This document shows, one piece after another, positions 43,005 to 53,012 of a stretch of DNA of 64,000 bases. Numbering within the stretch: position 1 is the first letter of the stretch; each line of letters begins with the position of its first letter. Under the pieces are notes generated by a model that worked only from the letters and a program-made list of their open reading frames with translations, was not told where the DNA came from and searched no databases. Location of the stretch: assembly GCF_003591035.1 (NCBI RefSeq), contig NZ_QYUO01000002.1, positions 124,001 to 188,000 of the forward strand, read 5' to 3'. Source of the DNA: Noviherbaspirillum saxi (GTDB taxonomy: Bacteria; Pseudomonadota; Gammaproteobacteria; Burkholderiales; Burkholderiaceae_D). The translations under genes were made by a program, and so were the position numbers.

Positions 43005-44372
43005 ATGAGAGAATTATTATCGACGACTGCTGAACGGGCAATTTGTTATCTCGAAGATTTGGGGACTCGGAGTGTTGCTCCAAGCATAGATGCAGTTGCT
43101 CGCCTTGCCTCGCTTGATATACCACTTTCAAATGAACCCACCAGCCCGGAATCCATCTTGCAGCAACTGGATGAACTTGGCTCACCGGCGACAATGGCGA
43201 TGGCAGGGCCGCGCTTCTTCGGCTTTGTCATCGGCGGTTCGCTTCCTGCGGCATTAGCCGCCAGCTGGCTAATAACTGCCTGGGATCAAAATAGCGGCCT
43301 CTACAATGTGACTCCGGCCACTGCGGCGCTTGAGCAAATCGCACTCGGATGGCTCCTCGACGTCCTGAAATTGCCGCCTGAAAGTGGTGGTGCATTTGTT
43401 ACGGGTGCGACCGTCGCGAATTTCACTGCACTCGCTGCGGCACGGCATGCTGCTCTGGCAAAAGCTGGCTGGAATGTGGAAGCCGATGGATTGTTCGGCG
43501 CTCCACCCATTACGGTCATCGTCGGTGCAGAAGTCCATCCAACAGTGTTGAAGGCCTTAGGCATGCTGGGCCTGGGGCGTAGTCGCGTCGTGACAGTGCC
43601 AGTCGATAGTCAAGGCTGCATGCGCCTTGATGCATTGCCTCCTATGACTGGTTCCACAATTGTCTGTGTGCAGGCGGGAAACGTTAACACGGGCGCATTC
43701 GATCCGTTTCAGCAGATCTGCGAACGCGCACATGATGTAGGTGCATGGGTGCATGTTGATGGAGCATTTGGGCTGTGGGCTGCAGCCGCCCCGTCACGTG
43801 CCTATCTTGTCGAGGGTATCGAAGGCGCTGACTCCTGGGCGACCGATGCGCATAAGTGGCTGAATGTACCGTACGACAGCGGTGTGGCGTTTGTTCGCGA
43901 CCCGGATGCATTACGAGCTGCCATGGCGATTACTGCCGATTACCTCCCGACGGTGAGTGAATATCGTAATCCTGCAGACTACACCCCTGAACTCTCGAGA
44001 CGCGCGCGCGGGGTCGAGGTTTGGGCCGCCTTACGCTCATTGGGGCGTATAGGGTTGTCCGATCTGATTGAACGCACGTGTCGTTATGCTCGCCGTTTTG
44101 CCGAGGCACTGACGTCTGCGGGATATCACGTGTTGAATGAGGTTGTGCTCAATCAGGTTTTAGTCTCGTTCGGTACGCCCGAAATAACGAAGCGCGTGAT
44201 CGACGACATTCAAGCCGACGGGACGTGCTGGTGTGGAAGTACCCTGTGGCAGGGCCATACGGCGATGCGGATCAGTGTCGTATGCTGGGCCACGACTGAC
44301 GCGGACGTGGAACGGAGTATCGAAGCGATCTTGCGTATAGCCGCGAAGTACAAAGGGCCTGTCAAGAAATAA
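43005..44372 (+). CDS. group II PLP-dependent decarboxylase
   Basis: A 455-residue fold-type I decarboxylase of the aromatic amino acid/glutamate decarboxylase group. FFGFVIGGSLPAALAASWLI, GGAFVTGATVANFTALAAAR, the His stacking on PLP in VGAEVHPTVLKALGML, the aspartate in WVHVDGAFGLWAAA, and the Schiff-base lysine in WATDAHKWLNVPYDSG (about K284) are all present. The substrate is not readable from these motifs. ACGAGG lies before the ATG at 43005. The gene is bracketed by related palindromic repeats, one ending 35 bases before its start and one beginning four bases after its stop, which suggests it arrived as a unit. Confidence 0.88.
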   Translation: MRELLSTTAERAICYLEDLGTRSVAPSIDAVARLASLDIPLSNEPTSPESILQQLDELGSPATMAMAGPRFFGFVIGGSLPAALAASWLITAWDQNSGLYNVTPATAALEQIALGWLLDVLKLPPESGGAFVTGATVANFTALAAARHAALAKAGWNVEADGLFGAPPITVIVGAEVHPTVLKALGMLGLGRSRVVTVPVDSQGCMRLDALPPMTGSTIVCVQAGNVNTGAFDPFQQICERAHDVGAWVHVDGAFGLWAAAAPSRAYLVEGIEGADSWATDAHKWLNVPYDSGVAFVRDPDALRAAMAITADYLPTVSEYRNPADYTPELSRRARGVEVWAALRSLGRIGLSDLIERTCRYARRFAEALTSAGYHVLNEVVLNQVLVSFGTPEITKRVIDDIQADGTCWCGSTLWQGHTAMRISVVCWATTDADVERSIEAILRIAAKYKGPVKK

Positions 44373-44375
44373 ATC

Positions 44376-44443
44376 GCACGTTTTTTCTGGCCGTAGCGAG
44401 CTACGGCCAGAAAAAACGTGCAAGTTATTCCTGCGCGGTGCCT
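44376..44443. repeat. fold-back element / strong hairpin after the decarboxylase gene, copy 3
   Basis: A perfect 22-bp stem (44376-44397 and 44400-44421; GCACGTTTTTTCTGGCCGTA with the rest) closes on a two-base GA loop, centre GTAGC-GA-GCTAC. Immediately outside on the right, 44421-44443 repeats the arm of the palindrome at 42923-42970. The left outside, overlapping the gene's stop codon, is a diverged partner (AAGAAATAA for AGGAATAA). With A/T tracts in the stem it could terminate transcription in both directions. Confidence 0.78.
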
Positions 44444-44513
44444 AAGGCCGGGCAATGGTACAGCCTCACAAAAATTCCCAATGACCTAACCGACCTTATC
44501 GCTTGATCACGCA

Positions 44514-45941
44514 TTACGCCGGTTGCGCCCACACCTCGGCAATCCTCAACAGATTGGTCGTTCCCGACTCGGCAAACGGCATACCCGCAGCAATCGCCAC
44601 CTGATCACCGGGCTGTGCAAATCCCTCCCGCAACGCCGTGCGACAGGCCGCCGACACCATTTCATCCACACTGCGCACATCCGGGCTGACGGTGGTATGC
44701 ACGCCCCACGCCAGCGCCAGCTTGCGCGCGGTCGACAGATGCGGCGTGATGCTGAGGATCGGTGCGGCCGGCCGCTCGCGCGCGGCACGCAGGCTGGTAT
44801 GACCCGACGTGGTGTAGGTAATCGTGACGCGGGCGCCAAGAATCTGCGTGACGCTGCGCAGTGCCGCGCAAATCGCATCGCCGCGCGTCGGCAAGGGATC
44901 GCCACGCTGGGCATCGATCACGCTGCGGTACAAGGGATCGCGCTCGACTTCCGAAATGATCCGGTCCATCATTGCCACCGCTTCGACCGGATAGGCGCCG
45001 CTGGCCGATTCGGCCGACAGCATGACCGCATCGGCGCCGTCATAGATCGCGCTGGCGACATCGGATGCTTCAGCCCTGGTCGGCACCTGCGCCGATATCA
45101 TCGATTCCAGCATCTGCGTCGCAATGACCACAGGCTTGCCCTGTCTGCTGCAGGCACGCAGGATGCGCTTTTGCACGCCGGGCACGCGCTCGGGTGGCAA
45201 TTCGACACCGAGATCGCCGCGCGCCACCATCACCGCATCCGATACGCCCACGATGTCGTCGAGCCGGTCGAGCGCGGCGGGTTTTTCCAGCTTGGCGAGC
45301 AGCCCGGCGCGGCCCTTGATCAGTTCCCGTGCTTCCAGCAAGTCTTCCGGACGCTGCACGAAAGACAAGGCGATCCAGTCCACGCCCAGCGCCAGCGCAA
45401 ACTCCAGGTCGCGCCTGTCCTTTTCGGTCAACGCGGGAATCGGCAGGACGACATCCGGCACATTGACGCCCTTGCGGTCGGATACGACGCCGCCGGCGAC
45501 AACCTTCGTGCGGATACAGTCGCCATTGCTTTCTATGACTTCCAGTCGCAGTTTTCCATCGTCGATCAGCAGTGCCTGGCCCGCGCCGATCACCGCAAAC
45601 AATTCCGGATGCGGCAGGCAAACCCGTGCAGCCGTGCCAGGATCGGGATTGCGGTCGAGTATGAATTCCGCGCCCGCGGCGAGCGTGACCTTGCCTTCGG
45701 CGAACTGGCCGATGCGCAGTTTGGGGCCCTGCAGGTCCGCCAAGATCGCGATAGGCCGTCCCACCTTGCGTTCGACTTCGCGCACGATGTCGTAGCGTGC
45801 ACTGTGGTCCAAGTGCGAGCCATGACTGAAATTGAAGCGGAACACATCGGCTCCGGCCTGAAATAATGCTTCTATGGCTTCCATGGTCGAGCTTGCCGGT
45901 CCAAGGGTTGCCACGATTTTTGCCTTGCGTTGACGTCGCAT
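44514..45941 (-). CDS. pyk: pyruvate kinase
   Basis: A 475-residue pyruvate kinase. RRQRKAKIVATLGPASSTME, VFRFNFSHGSHLDHSARYDI, the lysine motif around LLAKLEKPAALDRLDDI, AVMVARGDLGVELPPERVPG, and VATQMLESMISAQVPTRAEA with the family's ATP and phosphoenolpyruvate residues. The C-terminal domain includes TYTTSGHTSLRAARERPAAP. It is the last gene of the glyoxylate operon, after ttuD, where it converts the phosphoenolpyruvate derived from glycerate to pyruvate. The ATG at 45941 starts MRRQRKAKIVATLG. Confidence 0.95.
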   Translation of the reverse strand: MRRQRKAKIVATLGPASSTMEAIEALFQAGADVFRFNFSHGSHLDHSARYDIVREVERKVGRPIAILADLQGPKLRIGQFAEGKVTLAAGAEFILDRNPDPGTAARVCLPHPELFAVIGAGQALLIDDGKLRLEVIESNGDCIRTKVVAGGVVSDRKGVNVPDVVLPIPALTEKDRRDLEFALALGVDWIALSFVQRPEDLLEARELIKGRAGLLAKLEKPAALDRLDDIVGVSDAVMVARGDLGVELPPERVPGVQKRILRACSRQGKPVVIATQMLESMISAQVPTRAEASDVASAIYDGADAVMLSAESASGAYPVEAVAMMDRIISEVERDPLYRSVIDAQRGDPLPTRGDAICAALRSVTQILGARVTITYTTSGHTSLRAARERPAAPILSITPHLSTARKLALAWGVHTTVSPDVRSVDEMVSAACRTALREGFAQPGDQVAIAAGMPFAESGTTNLLRIAEVWAQPA

Positions 45942-46025
45942 GTTGTTCACTTTGCAGTTCGTACAGGCGTGCGCGACCACCGGACCGTCCCGTGACGCCC
46001 GCCTGTCGTTAAAAACGGATAAAAC

Positions 46026-47294
46026 TCAGAGAATCAGGATTGCCCTGAAATCATTGACGTTGGTGCGTGTCGGCCCGGTGACGATCAGGTCGCCCAGCGC
46101 GTTGAAGAAACCGTATCCATCGTTGTTGTCGAGCATGGCGCGTGCGCGCATACCCATCGCCTCGGCGCGCGCCACCGAATCGGGACCGCAAATCGCGCCG
46201 GCATTGTCTTCCGAACCGTCTATCCCATCGGTATCGCAGGCAATCGCATGCACGCCTCGCTGACCACCCACGGTGGCGGCAAAACTGAGCAGGAATTCGG
46301 CGTTGCGCCCTCCCCTGCCCTTGCCGCGCACGGTAACGGTGGTTTCACCGCCGGAGATCAAGACGCAAGGCTTGGCGAAAGGCTGGCCGCGCAATGCGAT
46401 CTGGCGCGCCAGCGCGGCGTGCATCATGCCGACATCGCGTGCCTCGCCTTCCATCTCGTCCGACAGGATATAGGGCGTGATGCCGGCCGCGCGTGCACTC
46501 GCGGCTGCAGCTTCCAGCGCCTGCTGCGCTGTGGCGATCACATGATGGCTATTGCCGGTAAAGCGTGGATCGTTGGGCTTGGGTGTTTCGCCGGCACCCG
46601 ATGCCAGATAGTCTTCCATGACCGGCGGCACTGCAATTTCGTACTTGTTCAGGATAGCTAGCGCCTGCGCGCAGGTGGTCGGGTCCGGCAAGGTCGGCCC
46701 GCTGGCAATGACGCCGGGGTCGTCGCCGGGCACATCGGAAATCAGCAGGGTCACGACCCGGGCCGGCGCGCACGCCAGCGCAAGGCGTCCGCCCTTGATG
46801 GCGGAGAAATGCTTGCGCACGCAATTCATTTCCGAAATCGTCGCACCGCTTTTCAGCAAGGCCTTGTTGATCGCCTGCTTTTCTTCCAGCGTGATGCCTT
46901 CGCCCGGCAAGGCCAGCAAAGCCGATCCGCCACCGGAAATCAGGCAAAGCACAAGGTCGTTCTCGCTCAAGCCCTGCACCATGTCCATGATGCGACCGGC
47001 GGCGCGGCGGCCCGCTTCATCGGGCACCGGATGCGCCGCTTCGACCACTTCGATGCGCTTGCAGTCCGCGCCATGGCCGTACCGTGTGACCACCAAGCCA
47101 CTGAGCTCACCCTCCCAATGCCGTTCCACCGTCTGCGCCATTGCCGCCGCGCCCTTGCCGGCACCGATGACCAGCGTACGGCCAGTGATCGACGGCTTGG
47201 GCAGGAAAGCGGGAAGGCATTTTTCCGCACTGACGGCATCGACCGCCGCGGTGTACATGTCGAGCAGCAACTGACGGGGATTAATGTCTGGCAT
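46026..47294 (-). CDS. ttuD: glycerate 2-kinase (MOFRL family)
   Basis: A 422-residue glycerate kinase of the MOFRL type. TLVIGAGKGAAAMAQTVERH, VVEAAHPVPDEAGRRAAGRI, LCLISGGGSALLALPGEGIT, KHFSAIKGGRLALACAPARV, LLISDVPGDDPGVIASGPTL, then the MOFRL domain CVLISGGETTVTVRGKGRGG and FLLSFAATVGG with IACDTDGIDGSEDNAGAICG. It phosphorylates the D-glycerate made by GlxR to 2-phosphoglycerate. Some relatives are annotated hydroxypyruvate reductase, but the fold is the kinase. The ATG at 47294 is preferred to a TTG five codons upstream. Confidence 0.92.
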   Translation of the reverse strand: MPDINPRQLLLDMYTAAVDAVSAEKCLPAFLPKPSITGRTLVIGAGKGAAAMAQTVERHWEGELSGLVVTRYGHGADCKRIEVVEAAHPVPDEAGRRAAGRIMDMVQGLSENDLVLCLISGGGSALLALPGEGITLEEKQAINKALLKSGATISEMNCVRKHFSAIKGGRLALACAPARVVTLLISDVPGDDPGVIASGPTLPDPTTCAQALAILNKYEIAVPPVMEDYLASGAGETPKPNDPRFTGNSHHVIATAQQALEAAAASARAAGITPYILSDEMEGEARDVGMMHAALARQIALRGQPFAKPCVLISGGETTVTVRGKGRGGRNAEFLLSFAATVGGQRGVHAIACDTDGIDGSEDNAGAICGPDSVARAEAMGMRARAMLDNNDGYGFFNALGDLIVTGPTRTNVNDFRAILIL

Positions 47295-47344
47295 GAGAGT
47301 CGTGAGCAAGGTTAAAGAAACGGCATTGGGTTTATTGTACGCAA

Positions 47345-48241
47345 TTACGCGTCCGCTGCTTTTGCGATCTCATGGTTCGACATGATTTCAATCGCCCGGC
47401 ACAGCGCCGAATGATCCAGTCCGCTCATGCCATTGGCGGCGCAGGCGTTCATCAATTCCTGGGCAGCCGCCGTGTTAGGCAGCGACACGCCGAGCGACTT
47501 GGCGCCTTGCAGCGCGAGATTCAGATCCTTCTGGTGCAATTCAATACGGAAACCTGGATTGAAGGTCCGCTTGACCATGCGCTCGCCATGCACTTCGAGG
47601 ATGCGCGAAGCAGCGAAACCGCCCATCAATGCCTGGCGCACGCGCGCCGGATCGGCGCCGGCCTTGGACGCGAACAGCAAGGCTTCCGCGACTGCCTGGA
47701 TGTTCAGCGCAACGATGATCTGGTTGGCCACCTTGGTGGTCTGGCCATCGCCATTACCGCCGACCAGCGTGATGTTCTTGCCCATCAACTCGAACAAGGG
47801 CTTGACGTCGTTGAACGCGCCTTCGGAGCCGCCCACCATGATGGTCAGCGATGCCGCCTTGGCGCCGACTTCGCCGCCGGATACCGGCGCGTCGAGATAC
47901 TGGCAGCCGAGTTCGTTGATCTTCTTTGCAAAGCCCTTGGTGGCGATCGGCGAGATCGAGCTCATGTCGACCACGGTCTTGCCGGCGGACAGGCCGCTGG
48001 CGACACCGTTTTCGCCGAACAGCACTGCTTCGACGTGCGGCGTGTCGGGCACCATGATGATGATGATGTCGGCGCGCTTGGCGACTTCCGCGCCCGAGGT
48101 GCAGACCGTTGCGCCGCCTTCGATCAGTTCGAACGGCGGGTTTTTCTGGTCATGCAGGTAGAGCTTGTGTCCGCCTGCCTGCAGATGTCCCGCCATGGGT
48201 GCGCCCATGATGCCCAATCCGATAAAGCCTACTTTTGCCAT
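47345..48241 (-). CDS. glxR: 2-hydroxy-3-oxopropionate (tartronate semialdehyde) reductase
   Basis: A 298-residue beta-hydroxyacid dehydrogenase. NAD-binding KVGFIGLGIMGAPMAGHLQA, substrate motif CQYLDAPVSGGEVGAKAASL, and the catalytic lysine in QTTKVANQIIVALNIQAVAE are standard. It reduces tartronate semialdehyde, made by glyoxylate carboligase, to D-glycerate. GGAGAACACT lies before the ATG at 48241. The preceding hydroxypyruvate isomerase gene ends 28 bases upstream. Confidence 0.94.
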   Translation of the reverse strand: MAKVGFIGLGIMGAPMAGHLQAGGHKLYLHDQKNPPFELIEGGATVCTSGAEVAKRADIIIIMVPDTPHVEAVLFGENGVASGLSAGKTVVDMSSISPIATKGFAKKINELGCQYLDAPVSGGEVGAKAASLTIMVGGSEGAFNDVKPLFELMGKNITLVGGNGDGQTTKVANQIIVALNIQAVAEALLFASKAGADPARVRQALMGGFAASRILEVHGERMVKRTFNPGFRIELHQKDLNLALQGAKSLGVSLPNTAAAQELMNACAANGMSGLDHSALCRAIEIMSNHEIAKAADA

Positions 48242-48269
48242 AGTGTTCTCCAGAATATGTTTGATTGAT

Positions 48270-49049
48270 TTATACGCCGTGCGCGGCACGCCAGCCCAGG
48301 CCTTCGACGGTGCCGGCGCGCGGTTTGTATTCGCATCCTATCCAGCCATCGTAACCGATCTCGTCCAGCATCTTGAACAGGTAGCGGTAATTGATTTCGC
48401 CGGTACCCGGTTCGAAGCGGCCGGGATTATCGGCCAGCTGTATGTGCCGGATGATGTCGCGATTGGCCTTGATGGTATTGGCGATTTCGCCTTCCATGCG
48501 CTGCATGTGATAGATGTCGTACTGCACGTAGATATTGCTCGACCCGGTATCGCGGATCAGGTCGACCGCCTGCTGCGTGCGCGTCAGGAAGAAGCCGGGA
48601 ATATCGAAGTGATTGATCGGCTCGATCAGCAGGCGCAGCTTGTGTTCCTTCAGCATGTCGGCTGCGTAGCGAAGATTTTCGACCAAGGTTTCGCGCGCCT
48701 GTTCCGCGCTCACGCCTTGCGGCACTTTTCCGACCAGGCAGTTGAGCTGCTTGGTGCCGAGGACCTTGGCATAACGAATCGCTTCATCGATGCCTTCGCG
48801 AAATTCATTGACGCGGTCCGGATGGCAGGCGATGCCGCGCTCGCCCGCTTCCCAGTTGCCGGCTGGCAGGTTGTGCAATACCAGATCCAGCTGAAAGGCA
48901 TTGAGCTTGTCGGCGATCTGGTCGGCGTGGAATGCATATGGAAACAAGAATTCCACACCGCGAAAGCCGGCACGTGCCGCCGCTTCAAAACGATCCATGA
49001 AAGGCTGCTCATTGAACAGCATGGTCAGGTTGGCTGCCAGTTTGGTCAT
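48270..49049 (-). CDS. hyi: hydroxypyruvate isomerase
   Basis: A 259-residue TIM-barrel of the AP endonuclease 2/xylose isomerase-like superfamily. KLAANLTMLFNEQPFMDRFE, GFRGVEFLFPYAFHADQIAD, LLIEPINHFDIPGFFLTRTQ with the metal Glu, YVQYDIYHMQRMEGEIANTI and HIQLADNPGRFEPGTGEINY are diagnostic of Hyi. It interconverts hydroxypyruvate and tartronate semialdehyde. GAGGAAGATA precedes the ATG; the carboligase gene ends 12 bases upstream. Confidence 0.94.
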   Translation of the reverse strand: MTKLAANLTMLFNEQPFMDRFEAAARAGFRGVEFLFPYAFHADQIADKLNAFQLDLVLHNLPAGNWEAGERGIACHPDRVNEFREGIDEAIRYAKVLGTKQLNCLVGKVPQGVSAEQARETLVENLRYAADMLKEHKLRLLIEPINHFDIPGFFLTRTQQAVDLIRDTGSSNIYVQYDIYHMQRMEGEIANTIKANRDIIRHIQLADNPGRFEPGTGEINYRYLFKMLDEIGYDGWIGCEYKPRAGTVEGLGWRAAHGV

Positions 49050-49061
49050 CTATCTTCCTCC

Positions 49062-50837
<1,776 letters not shown>

Positions 50838-50891
50838 ACATCCTCCTGGACACAGTCAAATTTCTGATGGGTCGAGTGTAAAGGCCAACTT

Positions 50892-50946
50892 ATTGTTTGA
50901 TAAGGAGATAAACAATCGCTGTATTCAATACTTCAGGTATGGAATA
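50892..50946. promoter_or_regulatory. two LysR-type inverted repeats in the gcl/LysR divergent promoter
   Basis: ATTGTTT (50892-50898) and AAACAAT (50910-50916) form a perfect inverted pair spaced by 11 bases, containing the T-N11-A pattern of LysR regulators. A second pair follows: TATTCAATAC (50922-50931) and GTATGGAATA (50937-50946), nine of ten matching, spaced by five. Together they occupy the region between the divergent gcl and LysR genes, as expected for a recognition site and an activation site. Confidence 0.6.
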
Positions 50947-50962
50947 ATCGAGACGAATTGAA

Positions 50963-51901
50963 ATGCCATTACCGAAGAAAACATCCCCTATGGACAAGTT
51001 CAAGCAAATCGAAGCCTTCGTCGAAGTCATCGAAAAAGGCAGCCTCGCCCGCGCCGCGCTGGAACAGAACATCACCCCCGTGATGCTCGGCCGTCGCATT
51101 GACGCGCTGGAAAAACGCCTGGGCGTCAAGCTCATGCACCGCACCACCCGCCACCTCACCCTGACCGAGGAAGGCACGGTCTTCCTCGACCACTGCCGCA
51201 AGCTGCTCGACGAACTCGATCATGCCGAAAAGATCATTTCCGAAGGCCGGCACAAGGCCACCGGCCATCTGGTCGTATCCGCACCCGCCGCCTACGGCCG
51301 CAAGCATGTGGCGCCGCATGCACCCGGCTTCATCGCCGCCAATCCCGATGTACAGATTTCATTCAACCTGACCGACCGGGTAGTCGATCTGGTGCGCGAA
51401 GGCTACGACCTGAGCATCCGCATCGGCGGCGCGATCGATCCGAATTTCGTCGCAGTCAAGCTGGCAAGCAATCGCCGCGTCGTGTGCGCGACACCAGAAT
51501 ATTTTGAGCGTCATGGTATCCCGCGCACGCTGGACGACCTGGAAAAGCACAACTGCCTTGCATTCAACCTGCAAGGCGGTCAGCAGCGCGGATGGTATTT
51601 CCAGCAGCAGGGCAAGCCGGTCACCGTGAAGGTCAACGGCAATCTCGACTGCAACGATGGCGAACTCTTGCATCGCTGGGCACGCGAAGGTCTGGGACTG
51701 GCTTGGCGCTCCACCTGGGAAATTCAGACAGAGCTTGCTTCCGGGAGATTGATCACGGTGCTGAACGATTTTGCGCTGGACAACTACGACATCATGGCGG
51801 TCTATCCGCAGCAGCGTCATCTGCCGGCAAAGATCCGTTTTTTCATCGATATGCTGAAGTCTGTGTACGCAGAACCCGGGTACTGGACGCGGCCGGCGTG
51901 A
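50963..51901 (+). CDS. LysR family regulator of the glyoxylate operon
   Basis: A 312-residue LysR regulator. The helix-turn-helix is in MDKFKQIEAFVEVIEKGSLA, RAALEQNITPVMLGRRIDAL, EKRLGVKLMHRTTRHLTLTE; the effector domain has GHLVVSAPAAYGRKHVAPHA, DLVREGYDLSIRIGGAIDPN and LLHRWAREGLGLAWRSTWEI. It belongs to the CrgA/AaeR-like LysR group. It is divergent from gcl with paired LysR boxes between, so it most likely activates that operon in response to glyoxylate or a relative (inference). An ATG at 50990 is an alternative start with only nine fewer residues. Confidence 0.85.
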   Translation: MPLPKKTSPMDKFKQIEAFVEVIEKGSLARAALEQNITPVMLGRRIDALEKRLGVKLMHRTTRHLTLTEEGTVFLDHCRKLLDELDHAEKIISEGRHKATGHLVVSAPAAYGRKHVAPHAPGFIAANPDVQISFNLTDRVVDLVREGYDLSIRIGGAIDPNFVAVKLASNRRVVCATPEYFERHGIPRTLDDLEKHNCLAFNLQGGQQRGWYFQQQGKPVTVKVNGNLDCNDGELLHRWAREGLGLAWRSTWEIQTELASGRLITVLNDFALDNYDIMAVYPQQRHLPAKIRFFIDMLKSVYAEPGYWTRPA

Positions 51902-51932
51902 CGGGGATTTTTGTGCGGGCTTCAGGCGGCCA

Positions 51933-51960
51933 GCCCCTTTCCCTTGACAGGGGAAGGGGC
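51933..51960. terminator. bidirectional terminator hairpin between convergent genes
   Basis: GCCCCTTTCCC (51933-51943) and GGGGAAGGGGC (51950-51960) pair at ten of eleven positions around a six-base loop. It lies 32 bases after the LysR stop and 20 bases after the stop of the minus-strand SYCAR-repeat gene. T tracts are weak on both sides. Confidence 0.6.
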
Positions 51961-51980
51961 GAAAGCATTATGACAATTGA

Positions 51981-52682
51981 CTAAGCTTCCAGCGAAGGAC
52001 GTCCCTTGCCCAGCACCGTAGCGTAATAGGCTGGCATGGCCGATTCATAGTAAGCGGTAGCGACGCGAGCACAATAGCTTGCATCCTCAACCGATGCCAC
52101 AACGCGGGCGCAGTACGACGATTCCGCCGGCATGCCTGTAGTACCGGGCTGCGCCACCCGTGCGCAATACGATGCATCGGGTGCAACAGCGCGGGCGCAG
52201 TAAGAAGCCTCTTGACTCACGACGCGGGCGCAATAGGAAGCATCTTCCGCTACCGCCCGTGCGCAATAGCTTTGCCTGCCGTCGGAAACTTGGCCGAATT
52301 CCATTTCGTACAGGCTTCTTGTACGGGCCGCAGCTTCCGCGAGATTTGCCGCATCTTCATCGCCGCGCATGCCGAAATACGGGAAATGATGCAAGAAGTA
52401 CCCAAACACGGTCGCGCAATCCACTGCATATTTCATCGTATCCAGAATGTGACCGTGCCAGAACTTATCTACATCGGCGTTCGGGGTAATCGCTTCGTTC
52501 GGGTACTTTGCTATCAGCGCCAGGAAGCGCCGGTACTCGAGTTCGTGGCGGTCCGCTGCTTCGCGTGTCCAGCCATGGCCTTCTTTGGCATCCATCAGTT
52601 TGAACTTGATCGGATCAAGATCCAGCGCAAAGATCGCTTCAACCATTTGATCAGGGGTCTTGTTCTGCGCTTGCTTATTCAT
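51981..52682 (-). CDS. GRDP-like protein with six C-terminal SYCAR repeats
   Basis: A 233-residue protein in two parts. Residues 1-130 are a glycine-rich-domain-containing-protein-like (GRDP/DUF1399) domain: ALDLDPIKFKLMDAKEGHGW, ELEYRRFLALIAKYPNEAIT, VDKFWHGHILDTMKYAVDCA, FGYFLHHFPYFGMRG. Residues 138-206 hold six copies of SYCAR (starting at 138, 149, 160, 171, 189, 202), the first four at an exact 11-residue period; each is followed by A or V residues and acidic or Ser spacers. The tail ends YYATVLGKGRPSLEA. Six regular Cys suggest metal binding or post-translational modification (precursor with repeated cores); no maturase is adjacent. The ATG at 52682 follows AGGTGG. Confidence 0.8.
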   Translation of the reverse strand: MNKQAQNKTPDQMVEAIFALDLDPIKFKLMDAKEGHGWTREAADRHELEYRRFLALIAKYPNEAITPNADVDKFWHGHILDTMKYAVDCATVFGYFLHHFPYFGMRGDEDAANLAEAAARTRSLYEMEFGQVSDGRQSYCARAVAEDASYCARVVSQEASYCARAVAPDASYCARVAQPGTTGMPAESSYCARVVASVEDASYCARVATAYYESAMPAYYATVLGKGRPSLEA

Positions 52683-53012
52683 GTTATGCCACCTCTCACG
52701 TTTATTGAACGGAACGTCTCTTGGCCACTTTTCATGGGCTTCGGACGCGTCTTGCGACAAGGAAAATTTAGCATGTGGAAATTATTGCCAGTGTGTAAAG
52801 TAATTGATCAAACGCAAACCTTTTGCGCTTAGCATTTCTCTTAACCAACACATGCATATCATTCATGACACTCAAGGTATTTTTACATGTAATCAATGCC
52901 AGCGTGCACTACGGATTTCTTAAAAAAACCGTTACACTCCACTCACATCTATAAGCATGTTCCGCAGCAATGCCGGCATAACACGGCCCGCCGAGCTCAA
53001 TTTGTAGAATTT
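52683..53012. other. intergenic region between divergent SYCAR-repeat and kinase genes
   Basis: This 330-base region is AT-rich in its middle (52790-52900). It must hold the promoters of both genes, but I cannot place a convincing -35/-10 pair. The plus-strand frame from 52896 adds 39 unconserved residues to the kinase and is probably not translated. No hairpin, repeat or RNA is recognised. Confidence 0.45.

Noticed and set aside
44523..45866. A 447-codon open frame on the plus strand opposite pyruvate kinase
   Set aside because: Antisense shadow; pyruvate kinase motifs on the other strand are unambiguous.
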